Assembly (NCBI GenBank): GCA_019347575.1
Contig: JAHWKY010000030.1
Span: 1-60,869, forward strand
Direction: 5' to 3'
DNA from: Actinomycetota bacterium
GTDB taxonomy: Bacteria > Actinomycetota > Nitriliruptoria > Nitriliruptorales > Nitriliruptoraceae
DNA length: 60,869 nt
The notes under the pieces are model-generated. The model made no database searches. It worked only from the letters and a program-made list of their open reading frames with translations, and had not been told where the DNA came from. This document shows positions 51,701-60,329 of the stretch, piece after piece. A program made the translations under genes and the position numbers. Within the stretch, counting starts at the first letter, position 1; every line of letters starts with the position of its first letter.

Positions 51701-52832
51701 CGAGCTCGTGCCCAACGATGTCGTCGGCGGCGAGCCCGGTTCCGTAGTACATCTCGGCGCCGGTCCAGAAGGCGTTGAGGTAGGGGCAATCGGGATCGGC
51801 GGTGAAGTCGTAACACCAGCGCACCGTCGATCGCAGCTCCAGGCCTGCGTCGTTCAGCGAGTCGCGGCCGAAGTGGGCGAAGAGGAAGTCGTACACTCCG
51901 CCGGCGTGGTCGTGGGCCGAGTTCACGTCGGCATGCCCGGTCGCAGGGTCGCCCTCGCCACGGACGAACAGCCCGCTCGCGGCGGTGCAGCTCGGCAGGG
52001 GATCGCCAGGGTCTCGTTCAACGTCGGCGTTGTCGCACGTGTAGCGCTGCTTCACGGCATGCACGAGCGAGAAGTGCACCACGATGCCGCCCCGGTGTGC
52101 ATCGACCAGGACGTACTCTCGCAACGAGGGATCCACCGTCGAGGCCACTTCGGTGCGCCACACCAGCCGCGTGGTGGGTAGTCCCGGGCCGCCGAAGAGA
52201 GCCCGGTCGAACACCGCCAGCTCCGGCGCGCTGGCCTCGAGCGTGTCGGCGGCGACGTCGGCGTACTTCGCAACTGCGGCCCTGGCGGTCGCCGTCGCGG
52301 CGTCAGCCGGGACGGCGGCCGTCACGTCGACGTCGGTTTCCGGCAGGATCTCGCCGGCGACGGACACGATCCGGTTGGCGGCGTCGGTGCGCACGACGAG
52401 CTCACCGCCGAGGATGGGGATGCCGTCGAGGGTCTGGTCGAAGCGCACGGCGCTCCCACCGACGTGCGTCAGCGCCGCGGTCGCACGGTGATCGAGGTCC
52501 TGGTCCGCGTCCTCCATCCCGAAGGCGCGCTGGTGACGGCGCAGGAACGCACGGGCAGCGACCTCCGGAGCATCCGACGCCCCGACCCCCGCCGGCCGGC
52601 CGAGGGTGTTGCCCGGCGCGGCGCCGACGAGACGTGCGAACCCCGTCGTCTCGTGGGCGACGAGACGGACCGGAGCCGAGGACGTGACGCGAAGCGCTGC
52701 CGCGTCCTCCATCGCCATGCCCCGGCCGGGATCGGCTGCGGCTGCTGGTGACCCCTCGAGCGTGACCGCGAGCTGGGCGGCAAGCGCCACCACCAGCAGG
52801 ACAGCACGGAAGGAGGTGATCTCTCTGGACAC
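48786..52832 (-). CDS. Giant secreted M4 metalloprotease with FN3 and CWB2 repeats
   Basis: A 1348-residue protein. Signal peptide 1-34 (AVLLVVALAAQLAVTLEGS), FTP-type propeptide about 85-225, and a thermolysin-like M4 domain about 255-560 with zinc motif HELAH at 375-379, Glu399 in AINESLSD and GGVHTNSGVNNKAIY. Residues about 570-765 form a beta-sandwich (DGGIVQYSIDRGETWADLGG; SYGWFLDDIEIYTCE) like those in immune-inhibitor A-type proteases. Three fibronectin III repeats follow (about 770-1040), then three CWB2 repeats (about 1045-1348: ARLAGLNRYETA, TRLQGSNRYETA, TRLEGTDRYATA). It shares its wall anchor with the subtilase at 8295. Confidence 0.94.
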   Translation of the reverse strand: MSREITSFRAVLLVVALAAQLAVTLEGSPAAAADPGRGMAMEDAAALRVTSSAPVRLVAHETTGFARLVGAAPGNTLGRPAGVGASDAPEVAARAFLRRHQRAFGMEDADQDLDHRATAALTHVGGSAVRFDQTLDGIPILGGELVVRTDAANRIVSVAGEILPETDVDVTAAVPADAATATARAAVAKYADVAADTLEASAPELAVFDRALFGGPGLPTTRLVWRTEVASTVDPSLREYVLVDAHRGGIVVHFSLVHAVKQRYTCDNADVERDPGDPLPSCTAASGLFVRGEGDPATGHADVNSAHDHAGGVYDFLFAHFGRDSLNDAGLELRSTVRWCYDFTADPDCPYLNAFWTGAEMYYGTGLAADDIVGHELAHGLTQFTANLFYYYQSGAINESLSDLYGELYDLETDDGDDTPGNRWLVGEDSAIGAIRDMADPPLGMQPDRIGHANYHTFTDRTDPDAWDNGGVHTNSGVNNKAIYLLVDGDTFNGRTITGLGAAKTLQIYYEAQTSLLTSATDYPGLADALEQACDTLVDQHGITVSDCVEVADAVAATEMRMEPAGPTTLEAPYCVTGSAPAFVYQEDAETDIDDWGVSPAGPDSRWYYGDFYATSGDLHFWGDNVAVTGTWDLYTITPISVPADAYLRFAHAWEFQAPDFDGGIVQYSIDRGETWADLGGSFVAQGYNGTIDTGFGNPLAGAPAFVGTSGGYTASVVDLSALASQDVSLRWRIGTDSAVGSYGWFLDDIEIYTCEIIDGVPPEFPVGAALTASGTTGTATTLQWTPATDDVGVDEYRIRRNGTQIATVSGATTTYEATGLTPATSYTFEVVAADAGGNTSGPLEVLVETLDTLAPTFSGGSKLAATDVTTTGLVLSWPEADDNVAVTAYHVHQDGLLIATKTVGQTSHAVSGLDEATAYTFTVVALDDAGNVSSALSRDVTTVDATAPTFPAGAKLEAIDVGNDHVTLAWQAATDNIAVDRYEVVASTVDATATTTEVPASETSATLAGLGDGTTYTFTIRAADAAGNVSDVLATTATTLESIVREVARLAGLNRYETAARVPADSFPDGASTVYVATGINFPDALAAGPVAGRADAPILLVTTDAVPEATATELRRLGPTNIVVLGGDAAVSPGVERQLVGFASGVVTRLQGSNRYETAVEVSASAFQPGVPVAYVATGANFPDALAGAAAAGRDGGPILLVTGDDIPDVVAAELDRLRPGRIVILGGTAAVSDAVQSRLGAFTTGSVTRLEGTDRYATAAGVAATFAADTAVVYVATGANFPDALTGTPPAVLAVGPIVLVPGDAIPADVSAQLDRIRPRRIVVLGGPAVVDVAVESALADFLAS

Positions 52833-53056
52833 GAACGACCCGCTCGTTGCGTTCCGGCGCCCGCCCCGCCGATGTACCGAAGTGTCGAAGGTACCTGACG
52901 CTGAGAGGTCGCGCGCATACGGCCGGCGACGGCCCGACCGGGCCGCCCGTCCGGGCGGACAGGGTCACTCGGTACCCCCCGAACGATGGGATCGCCGGAT
53001 GTGTTCGGAACCTCGGGCGCGACAGGGTGGAGGCATCCAACCGAGAGAGGCACGGC

Positions 53057-53593
53057 GTGAGCTTGGGACTGTTCGTACTCAGGGTCGTGGTCGGCGCGTT
53101 GTTCATCGGCCACGGCAGCCAGAAGCTGTTCGGCTGGTTCGGGGGGCCTGGCCCCGAGGGCGCGGGGCAGTTCTTCGACAGCCTCGGGTACCGCGAGAGC
53201 CAGAAGATGGCCCGGCTCGCCGGCGCGACCGAGGCGGGTGCCGGCGTGCTCCTCGTGCTCGGCCTGTTCACGCCCCTGGCTGCTGCCGCGATCGTGGGTG
53301 CGATGCTCAACGCCGCCGTCGCCGCGCACCGAGAGAACGGACTGTGGAACTCCGATGGCGGCTACGAGTACCCGCTGGTGCTGGCGACCGCGGCCACCGC
53401 TCTGGCCTTCGTCGGCCCAGGAGCTGCCTCGCTCGACAACGCGCTCGGTCTGAGCCTGGTCGGGCTGTCGTGGGGCTTCACGGCCCTGCTGCTCGGGCTG
53501 GTGGTGGGTGCTGCGACCCTGGCGATGCGCAACGACGAGGTGGTCGAGCCGGCAGGGGTCTCCGAGGAGGAGGACCAGCGACAGGCTGCGTGA
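53057..53593 (+). CDS. DoxX family membrane protein
   Basis: A 178-residue protein with four helices: FVLRVVVGALFIGHGSQKLFGWFGG (the DoxX signature), GATEAGAGVLLVLGLFTPLAAAA, YPLVLATAATALAFVG, and LVGLSWGFTALLLGLVVGAATL. DoxX proteins are membrane components linked to redox and thiol homeostasis. The GTG at 53057 is preceded by a weak AGAGG. Confidence 0.88.
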   Translation: MSLGLFVLRVVVGALFIGHGSQKLFGWFGGPGPEGAGQFFDSLGYRESQKMARLAGATEAGAGVLLVLGLFTPLAAAAIVGAMLNAAVAAHRENGLWNSDGGYEYPLVLATAATALAFVGPGAASLDNALGLSLVGLSWGFTALLLGLVVGAATLAMRNDEVVEPAGVSEEEDQRQAA

Positions 53594-53612
53594 CGCCGGG
53601 GCTGCTCCGTCG

Positions 53613-54290
53613 CTACGTCCCGCCAAGCCCGAACCTGTCGCGCACGGGGCGGACGAGGGCGTAGCTGACGTAGGACCAGACCGCGGTCGTGAGCATCCCC
53701 ACCTTCCGCAACGTGCCGACCGCACGGGAGACCTCGTCCTTCTCCTCCTTGGTGCGGTGCCACAGGCCCTCGCACACGAACGCGGTGGTCGGTAGATCGC
53801 GCTCGTTGCACAGCGAGTTGAGCGCGGCCTCCACCTTGTACCCGCGGATGTCGTCCGCGCTGAGCTGCTCGAACAGCGCGCGTCGCATCGCACGTTGACC
53901 GGTCAGCTTGGGCAGGACGTTGAGGAAGACGGCGTTCAACTCGTCACCGCGGTCGAACAGCCCCATGGACATCGCGACCTCGCCGGAGGCGACCGGGGCG
54001 ACGAGCGAGTCGACGTGCTCGGGGGTCAGGCCCAACAGGTCCGCGTCGAGAAAGACGATGAGGTCGGCATGGGTCGCGGACGCCCCGGCCGCCATCGCCT
54101 GTCCCTTGCCCTTCGTGGCGCAGTCGACGACGCGAGCGCCCCGCCGACGCGCGATGTCGCCGGTCTCGTCCCAGGAGGCGTTGTCGACGACGATCACCTC
54201 GTCGACCCGTGTCGCACGCCGTGCCACGTCGACCACGTCACCGACGGTCGCCGCCTCGTTGTGCGCTGCGATGATGGCAGCCGTCGTCAC
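53613..54290 (-). CDS. Glycosyltransferase family 2 protein
   Basis: A 225-residue GT-A enzyme: TTAAIIAAHNEAATVGDVVDVA, VIVVDNASWDETGDIARRRGA, GKGQAMAAGASAT and the metal site VFLDADLLGL. Its small size and C-terminal single helix (VGMLTTAVWSYVSYALV) suit dolichyl-phosphate-mannose- or glucosyl-phosphoglycerate-synthase-like enzymes. The GTG at 54290 lies 8 bases after AGGAGG. It is convergent with doxX and lies just beyond the alpha/beta hydrolase gene on the same strand. Confidence 0.85.
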   Translation of the reverse strand: MTTAAIIAAHNEAATVGDVVDVARRATRVDEVIVVDNASWDETGDIARRRGARVVDCATKGKGQAMAAGASATHADLIVFLDADLLGLTPEHVDSLVAPVASGEVAMSMGLFDRGDELNAVFLNVLPKLTGQRAMRRALFEQLSADDIRGYKVEAALNSLCNERDLPTTAFVCEGLWHRTKEEKDEVSRAVGTLRKVGMLTTAVWSYVSYALVRPVRDRFGLGGT

Positions 54291-54378
54291 CTCCGCGTCC
54301 TCCTGGTGTCCGCGCCCTTCGCCTGGCCCCTCACGGTACCGGCCGACGTGAGCCGCCCCGCGGTCCGACCCCGTTCGG

Positions 54379-56514
54379 TCAGTCGGTCCAGGCACCTTCC
54401 CAGCCGTCGAGGTAGCAGGGCCGCTCGCCGCAGATCTCGATCACGTGTCCGTCCGGGCTGAGGAACGCCGCGATCGACGCCAACCCGTAGACGGTCTCTG
54501 ACGCGTCCGGGCCGTGGGGATCGACGCCGTCACGGTTGGGCACGTTGTCGACGGGGGGTGGCGTCGTCCCGCGGGTGCGGCCGTCCTCGTCGCGCAGTGG
54601 GCCGATGTCGGCAACCACCATCGCCGAGCCGACGTAGGGATACTCCTCGATCCGCTCCAGACCCCAGTAAGCGTTGTCGCCGGCGGGGTGCCGGCCCGGG
54701 TCGATGGCCGGGGCGCGCAGCCGCGCCCCGACGGTACGAGCCATCACGTCCGATGCCCAGTTGGTGACCTGGTGATCCCCGAACGCCACGTTGAGGTAGA
54801 CCTCGTGCGGCGGGGTGTTGGCGTAGGGATCGTCGGTCATGTGGTGGGCGTAGCCGTTGGACTCGGCCCGGTCCCACAGCGTCTGGATGAGCGAGAGCAG
54901 CAGCGGCCGCTCGAGCTCGTCGGGGTAGGCGCTGTACATCACGACCGCGTAGGTGTCGAAGTCGATGCTGCGGCGCAGCAACGTCGAGTAGTTCATCGCC
55001 GGTACGCCGAGGTGGGCACGGGTGAAGTCGGGAGCCACCGCGGTGAGCGAGCCGCCCATGATCCCGCCCTGGCTGCCGCCGTTGTAGTACAGCCGGCTGG
55101 TGTCGATGACCGAGTCACCGTCGACCTGGAACGCTTCGTGGCTGGAGAAGCCGTCCGGGTGGATCATCGCGCGGCCCAGGAACAGGAAGTTCAGCATCCC
55201 CTGCTGACCGCGGTCGGCGAGCGAGGGGAACTGGTTGAGGTCGGCCAGGATCGCCAGCGCGTTGGCGATGTCCTCGGTCGACATCCCCGACCAGTCGGTG
55301 GCGCAGAACATCAGTCCCTCGTCGTGCAGCTCGTACAGCTTCCAGGTGTTCACCTGGCTGCCGGAGCCGAGCAGCCCGTGCCCGTACAGCGAGGGGCGGT
55401 ACGTCTTGCCCTCTGCCGCCCCCGCCGGGACGTTGCACGTGAACGGCGCCGCCGCGACGTTGCCGGGGATGCGCAGCGGCGTGTTGTCGTCGAGCCCGGC
55501 GAACGCGAACCGTGACCCGGGCACGCAGCCCGGCGCGTCGAGGTAGCAGGGGACGATGACCCGACCCTCGACGCGGCGGAGCACACGCGGGTCGAGCTCC
55601 TCCTCGTCGCAGTCGACCGGCGGGACGTCGAACTCGACCCGGCACGGCAGGCTCTGGGTGATCTCGTCGACGACGAACGTCGGGGCGGCACCGGCCACCT
55701 CGAGGTCGGCGAGGTTGCTGTCGCCGAGCTGCGCGAACGCGTCGTCACGGATGTGCAGCATCCGCTCCGCGAGGTTGCGTTCCGACGCCACCGTGAAGTC
55801 CCAGGCGAGATAGAGCTCCTCTCGCTCGATGCCGGCCTCCTCGAGGACGGTGAAGATGCTCTCGAAGCGCTCGGCACGCGCCCCGTCTGCCGTCCCGTCG
55901 CGGAACGCGGCGAAGGCGTCCTGCGCTGCCAGCTCCTCGCCGTCGGCGCCCCGCAGGTTGCGCAGCGCGACGATGTAGCGGGCGCCCTCGTCGAAGTTGA
56001 CGGCGGGGCGGATGAGCAGCGTGACGTCCTCGACGGAGGCGGGGTTCGCGTCGAGCTCGCTCCAGATGGGGTGACGCTCACCGGTGTCGGCGTTGATGAC
56101 GACCACGGGCTGGTCGGCATAGGTGTAGGCCCCGAGGTCGAGCAGGCTCACGGGGTTGGTCGCTGCGAACGCCTCTGGCGTGTCGAGGCCCGGCACCCTC
56201 GTGACGATCAGCGCCCCGGGGCTGAAGCCGTCGTTGCGGTTGTACGGCTCGGGCCGGATGGGATCGCCTGCGATGTTGCGGGGCATCTGGCGCACGTCGA
56301 GCGCCAGTCGCCGCCCCGTGTCGGTGCCTTCGTCCTCGTCGGTGAAGTGGTCGTTGGGGAAGGGGTAGAGGCAGTGGCTGGGGTCGAGCGGGTCACAGCG
56401 CCCCGACGTCTCCGTGACGTCGTCGTCGATCGGCCCGACCGCGGCCGGGGCGGCCGCGACGAGCGTCGCGAGCGTGGCCAGCGCGGTGAGCAGCGTGAGC
56501 GGGCGTGCAGGCAT
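54379..56514 (-). CDS. Secreted alpha/beta hydrolase-like protein, unknown substrate
   Basis: A 711-residue secreted protein (signal ARPLTLLTALATLATLVAAAPA). The N-terminus CDPLDPSHCLYPFPNDHFT and a beta-rich region precede a C-terminal alpha/beta hydrolase pattern: GHGLLGSGSQVN, nucleophile elbow YYNGGSQGGIMGG (Ser near residue 480), and a candidate catalytic His in GDHQVTNWASDV. Several cysteine pairs suggest extracellular disulfides. The layout resembles bacterial Pla-1/VolA-type lipases with their own N-terminal domain, but the substrate is not established. It is divergently transcribed from the ceramidase-like gene, so the two may act on one lipid substrate. Confidence 0.75.
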   Translation of the reverse strand: MPARPLTLLTALATLATLVAAAPAAVGPIDDDVTETSGRCDPLDPSHCLYPFPNDHFTDEDEGTDTGRRLALDVRQMPRNIAGDPIRPEPYNRNDGFSPGALIVTRVPGLDTPEAFAATNPVSLLDLGAYTYADQPVVVINADTGERHPIWSELDANPASVEDVTLLIRPAVNFDEGARYIVALRNLRGADGEELAAQDAFAAFRDGTADGARAERFESIFTVLEEAGIEREELYLAWDFTVASERNLAERMLHIRDDAFAQLGDSNLADLEVAGAAPTFVVDEITQSLPCRVEFDVPPVDCDEEELDPRVLRRVEGRVIVPCYLDAPGCVPGSRFAFAGLDDNTPLRIPGNVAAAPFTCNVPAGAAEGKTYRPSLYGHGLLGSGSQVNTWKLYELHDEGLMFCATDWSGMSTEDIANALAILADLNQFPSLADRGQQGMLNFLFLGRAMIHPDGFSSHEAFQVDGDSVIDTSRLYYNGGSQGGIMGGSLTAVAPDFTRAHLGVPAMNYSTLLRRSIDFDTYAVVMYSAYPDELERPLLLSLIQTLWDRAESNGYAHHMTDDPYANTPPHEVYLNVAFGDHQVTNWASDVMARTVGARLRAPAIDPGRHPAGDNAYWGLERIEEYPYVGSAMVVADIGPLRDEDGRTRGTTPPPVDNVPNRDGVDPHGPDASETVYGLASIAAFLSPDGHVIEICGERPCYLDGWEGAWTD

Positions 56515-56653
56515 CAGGGAGCGTTCTCCGGTCCGGGCGGTACTCCAGAGGGTTCGACGCCACGTCCGCCCGCTCCTCCCCGGGCAGGAGAGCGACCCTC
56601 GCGCGCCGAAGTCTCCCAGTCCGACCCGCACCCCTCCTCGAGGCGGACCGCCG

Positions 56654-59600
56654 ATGCGCTGGAAGTTCACCCCTGTCGTCCTGCTCGCCGCCCTCGTGGC
56701 GTCGACGCTCGCGTTCGTGACTCCCGGTCCGGGGCCGGTCGCCGACGCTGCCGACCGCCCCGAGGTCGCGATCCCCGACGGCGTCGCCTACGCCGGTGTG
56801 GGGTCGCGCGACGTGTCGTGGCACCTCGGGGCGTCCGGGGGCCAGTTCGCGGACACGGAACCGCCTGTCCGCGAGGACTTCATCGACCCGCACGCCCACA
56901 GCGTGAAGAAGCGCCCCGCCGACGGCATCGCCTCCCGCATCCTCACCCGGGCACTGGTGGTCGAGGGCGCGGACGGCACGCGCGCCGCGGTCGTGGCCAA
57001 CGACCTCTACCTCCCCAACGACTACCTGCTCCGGCGGACCGCGCAGCTCATCGCCGAACACGACCTGCTCGTGACCGCCGGAGTGAAGGACGGGCCGGTC
57101 ACGGGCATCACCGGCGACAACCTCGCGATGACCGTCAGCCACAACCACAACTCGGCGTTCTACTCGACCCCGAGCTGGGGCACCTGGATCTTCCAGGACG
57201 TGGTCGACCTGCGCTTCTTCGACTACTACGCCCAGCGCATGGCCGACGCGGTCATCGAGGCGGCGAGCGACCTGCGTCCCGTCCGCATGGGCGCCGCCAC
57301 GGTCCCGTTCAACGAGATCACCTCGCACACCTACGGTCCCAAGGTCGCCGACGACGGCACGCCAGCGGGCCAGCCCTACAGCCACACCACCGGCCAGCTC
57401 TCGGTCGTCCGTTTCGACGACGTCACCGACCCGGCCGACCCCCAGCCCTTCATCGCGTGGATCACCCTGGGTGTCCACCCGGAGTGGACCTGGGGCTACG
57501 ACCTGTTCAACGGCGACATCACGCACGCCACGATGCGCGTCGTCGACCGCGAGCTGGGCGTCACCTCGGTGATGAGCCAGCGCGAGACCGGCTCCTCTGG
57601 TCCGCACAAGGACCGTCGGGTGCACGAGCCGGAGGACCGGCGCGAGTTCCAGGACAACGGCTTCGAGCAGCTGGACCGCGGGGCGCGCATCTGGGCCGAC
57701 GCGGTCCACGAGGCGTGGGACGCGATCGAGACCACGCCTGACACCGAACCGTACGACCCTGCCGCACCGCGCCGCGACGGCCCCCCCATCGATGTGCTGG
57801 GGTTCGTCGAGGGCTTCACCGTCGACGTCGCCTCGTTCCGCTTCGCCCCGCCGAAGGGTCGCCCCGTCCCCGGCGTGAGCAACTGCAACACCGCGTCGCT
57901 GTTCCACGGCAACTGGCAGCTACCGGTGCTGGGGTTGCCGGACTGCGAGGACAACCCGTTCGGCCTGATGCCGGTGGGGCTCGACGAGGTCGGTGGCCAG
58001 GTCGTCGGCACCACACCGGTGGACGAGTACGCCCTGTACGAGCAGCTCAAGGCCGCCGGCGTTCCCATCCCCGAGTCGTACACCGCGACGAAGTTCGGTG
58101 CGGTGGAGGAGACCGCCGCGGTCCACATCATGGCGATGCGCTTCGGCGACCTCGGCGTGACCTTCTGTCCCTGCGAGCAGTTCACCGACACGGCGCTGAA
58201 CACTCAGACGCGGCTCGACCGTGTCGACGACAACGTGTGGCACGGCTGGGACTGGACCACCCAGAAGACCCCGTCGGGGCGCGAGTGGTGCGTCGACAAC
58301 GGCGACGGCACGTCCACGTGCGCCGACCCGCGCAACCCGGCGGCCGATCTGGCTCCGGTGCGCAGCATCGACGTGGATCGGATGCTGTCCCAGATCCGCA
58401 ACGACGCCGATGGCTGGGAGGACGACGCCGCCCAGCTGTTCGGCGAGGCCGAGTCGGCCGACCCCGCCAGCATCTACGGCAACTTCGTCCACGAGGAGGC
58501 GACCGAGCACGGCTTCGGGATGGTCATCTCGGTCGGTATGGCCAACGACTACTTCGGCTACGTGCCCAACTACCGCGAGATGCGTGCGCACGACCACTAC
58601 CGCAAGGCGCTCAACGGGTTGGGGCTGCACGGCGCCGACTACCTGGCCACGCGGATGGTGCGGGTCGCCGCATCCCTCAACGGCGGCCCAGAGGTGGAGC
58701 TGTCGCCCCACGACCTGGCATACCAGGCCGAGTCCGCTCGGGCGGAGGCCTTCGCCCGTTCCATGGGCGAGCTCGCCCGGGCGTACGTCACCAGCTACGA
58801 CGCGCGCCTTCCGGCGGACGGCGGTCAGCCTCGAATCGTCACCGAGCCAGGGTCGATCGAACGCTTCGACGCGACCCACGTGAGCTGGGTCGGCGGCTCC
58901 AACTACGGCGACATCCCGAACGTCGTCGTGGAGCGCGAGGTCGCCCCCGACGTGTGGGAGCCGTACGCCGACATGCATGGCGAGCTCCCGGTGCGGCTCG
59001 ACTTCCCCGCGCCTGCTGACCTGCCAGCCGTCGAGTCCGGCACGTTCGAGTGGGTGTGGACGGCCGCGTTCGAGGCGTTCAGCTCGGAGATGGTGCTGCC
59101 CGATGCGAGCGGGGCGCCGCAGCGTGCCACGCCGGCGGGGCGCTACCGGTTCGTCATCGATGGCACCCACCGCCCCGCACGGGGCGGCGGGGAGGTCGCC
59201 TACCAGCTCGAGTCACAGCCTTTCACGGTGTCGCCTTGGACCGGTATCACGACGTCGGTGACGACGTTGGCGAGCGGTGACGTGGAGGTCGTCGTGGGTC
59301 CGACGACCGCGCTCGAGACGGACGGCAACACGTACACGTTCGGGCCCATCGACTACCCCGATGGCTACGAGTCCCCCTTCGACATCCTCAACGGTGACAA
59401 GCGGCGCTTCACCTACGGGCTGTCCGACCCCGCACGTCACCAGTTCTACTGCTCGTTCTGCCGCTTCCGTGGCTGGGCCGACACCGGCGATGCGGCGGCG
59501 GTCGCTGTGACCGTCACGCGTGCCGACGGCACGACCGAGGTCGTGGATGGCGTGCGCGTCGAGTCCGGTCGGTTCGTCGCCGACGCGGATCTGAGCCCCG

Positions 59601-59662
59601 GTGACACCGCTGCAGCCCTGCCTGGCCAGGTCGTCGACGCGTACGGCAACACCAACGCCTGA
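56654..59662 (+). CDS. Neutral/alkaline ceramidase-like secreted hydrolase
   Basis: A 1002-residue secreted protein (signal VVLLAALVASTLAFVTPGPG). Residues about 40-400 follow the neutral-ceramidase N-terminal domain: GVGSRDVSWHLGASGG, LVVEGADGTRAAVVANDLYL, and the zinc pair His163-x-His165 in TVSHNHNSAF with His275 in LGVHPEWTWG. The canonical nucleophile segment is not obvious; VMSQRETGSSGPHKD occupies its place. A long middle part and a beta-sandwich C-terminus with a CSFCRF cysteine pair follow. The ATG at 56654 opens the signal peptide. It would cleave amide-linked lipids if truly a ceramidase. Confidence 0.72.
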   Translation: MRWKFTPVVLLAALVASTLAFVTPGPGPVADAADRPEVAIPDGVAYAGVGSRDVSWHLGASGGQFADTEPPVREDFIDPHAHSVKKRPADGIASRILTRALVVEGADGTRAAVVANDLYLPNDYLLRRTAQLIAEHDLLVTAGVKDGPVTGITGDNLAMTVSHNHNSAFYSTPSWGTWIFQDVVDLRFFDYYAQRMADAVIEAASDLRPVRMGAATVPFNEITSHTYGPKVADDGTPAGQPYSHTTGQLSVVRFDDVTDPADPQPFIAWITLGVHPEWTWGYDLFNGDITHATMRVVDRELGVTSVMSQRETGSSGPHKDRRVHEPEDRREFQDNGFEQLDRGARIWADAVHEAWDAIETTPDTEPYDPAAPRRDGPPIDVLGFVEGFTVDVASFRFAPPKGRPVPGVSNCNTASLFHGNWQLPVLGLPDCEDNPFGLMPVGLDEVGGQVVGTTPVDEYALYEQLKAAGVPIPESYTATKFGAVEETAAVHIMAMRFGDLGVTFCPCEQFTDTALNTQTRLDRVDDNVWHGWDWTTQKTPSGREWCVDNGDGTSTCADPRNPAADLAPVRSIDVDRMLSQIRNDADGWEDDAAQLFGEAESADPASIYGNFVHEEATEHGFGMVISVGMANDYFGYVPNYREMRAHDHYRKALNGLGLHGADYLATRMVRVAASLNGGPEVELSPHDLAYQAESARAEAFARSMGELARAYVTSYDARLPADGGQPRIVTEPGSIERFDATHVSWVGGSNYGDIPNVVVEREVAPDVWEPYADMHGELPVRLDFPAPADLPAVESGTFEWVWTAAFEAFSSEMVLPDASGAPQRATPAGRYRFVIDGTHRPARGGGEVAYQLESQPFTVSPWTGITTSVTTLASGDVEVVVGPTTALETDGNTYTFGPIDYPDGYESPFDILNGDKRRFTYGLSDPARHQFYCSFCRFRGWADTGDAAAVAVTVTRADGTTEVVDGVRVESGRFVADADLSPGDTAAALPGQVVDAYGNTNA

Positions 59663-59669
59663 CCTCTCG

Positions 59670-59699
59670 CCCGTCGCCGCCGAGCGGGTCGGCGACGGG
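59670..59699 (+). terminator. Strong hairpin after the ceramidase-like gene
   Basis: CCCGTCGCCG (59670-59679) pairs perfectly with CGGCGACGGG (59690-59699) across a 10-base loop, starting 7 bases after the stop. There is no T run, but the 10-bp GC stem and position argue for a terminator. Confidence 0.55.
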
Positions 59700-59713
59700 G
59701 CGCGGACGCCGCG

Positions 59714-59719
59714 TACGCT
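59714..59719 (+). promoter_or_regulatory. -10 element TACGCT for the CAT-anticodon tRNA
   Basis: TACGCT lies 7 bases before the mature tRNA 5' end, so the primary transcript would carry almost no leader. Confidence 0.45.
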
Positions 59720-59726
59720 TGTCACG

Positions 59727-59803
59727 GGGCCCGTAGCTCAAGTGGTCAGAGCAGCGGACTCATAATCCGTTGGTTCCAGGTTCGAGCCCTGGCGGGCCCA
59801 CCA
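59727..59803 (+). tRNA. tRNA with CAT anticodon (elongator Met or Ile2 with lysidine)
   Basis: Acceptor GGGCCCG with CGGGCCC, D stem GCTC/GAGC, anticodon stem GCGGA/TCCGT around loop CTCATAA, T stem CCAGG/CCTGG, discriminator A and encoded CCA. The C4-G69 and C5-G68 acceptor pairs are features recognised by TilS in tRNA-Ile2, so the isoleucine identity is plausible; elongator Met cannot be excluded by eye. Confidence 0.9.
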
Positions 59804-60329
59804 CCGAAACAGCCTTCTACGGGCTTTTAGAGGCAGTTTTCGGCCATTTGGCCGATCGGCGTCGAAGCGGGTTCGGACCCTTCGCACACCGTTCGCACAC
59901 ATCAGGATCACCCGGTGGCCGCGCTCGAGCGCGCCGCAGTCCACGGACCGCGTCTCATGCGTACGACGGCGGCCCAGGAGGCGGCATGTGTCCCAGCCGG
60001 GCGGCCCGAGGGTGGAACCAACGGAGAGGGCATTCGTTGTCGTCGGGCTCGCGGCTCGCCTCCTGGCAGAGCAGTCCTGGGAGGCATCCCCCGACGCATC
60101 GCTCCTATGGGCGTGCTGGGACGACGCTCGCGCGGCCGCGGCGTAGGGCGGGTCTCGGACTCGAGACACTCAAGACATGCCAGCGTCGGCCGCAGCGGAA
60201 GCACGAAGGCCGTCACTCGGACGGGTTTTCGTGTTGCCTACGGCGCCTCGGCCGAGGGCCAACGGTTTCGATGGGGGAAGGACGGTATCGCCCTGATGTT
60301 TCCTGGTGACAGGCGTTGGGCCTCGCGCT
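59804..60329. other. Non-coding stretch between the tRNA and the IS110-family element
   Basis: No coding frame here looks real: all open frames are arginine/serine-rich and lack ribosome sites. The first 60 bases are AT-richer than the window and contain the palindrome CGGCCATTTGGCCG (59841-59854). TTCGCACAC occurs twice in tandem near 59880-59900. A tRNA 3' end followed by AT-rich DNA and a mobile element is the usual setting of an integration site, but no integrase or second att copy is visible. Confidence 0.5.
59811..59828 (+). terminator. Weak stem-loop with T run after the tRNA
   Basis: AGCC (59811-59814) and GGCT (59822-59825) frame a short loop, followed by TTTT. The stem is only 4 bp, typical of minor tRNA terminators. 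Confidence 0.35.

Noticed and set aside
57920-59170. Long minus-strand frame within the ceramidase-like gene
   Set aside because: No recognisable domain or ribosome site; mirrors codon bias of the sense gene.
59738-60169. Minus-strand frame ending WARQGSNLEPTDYESAALTT
   Set aside because: This is the familiar false translation of the antisense strand of a tRNA; the tRNA itself explains it.
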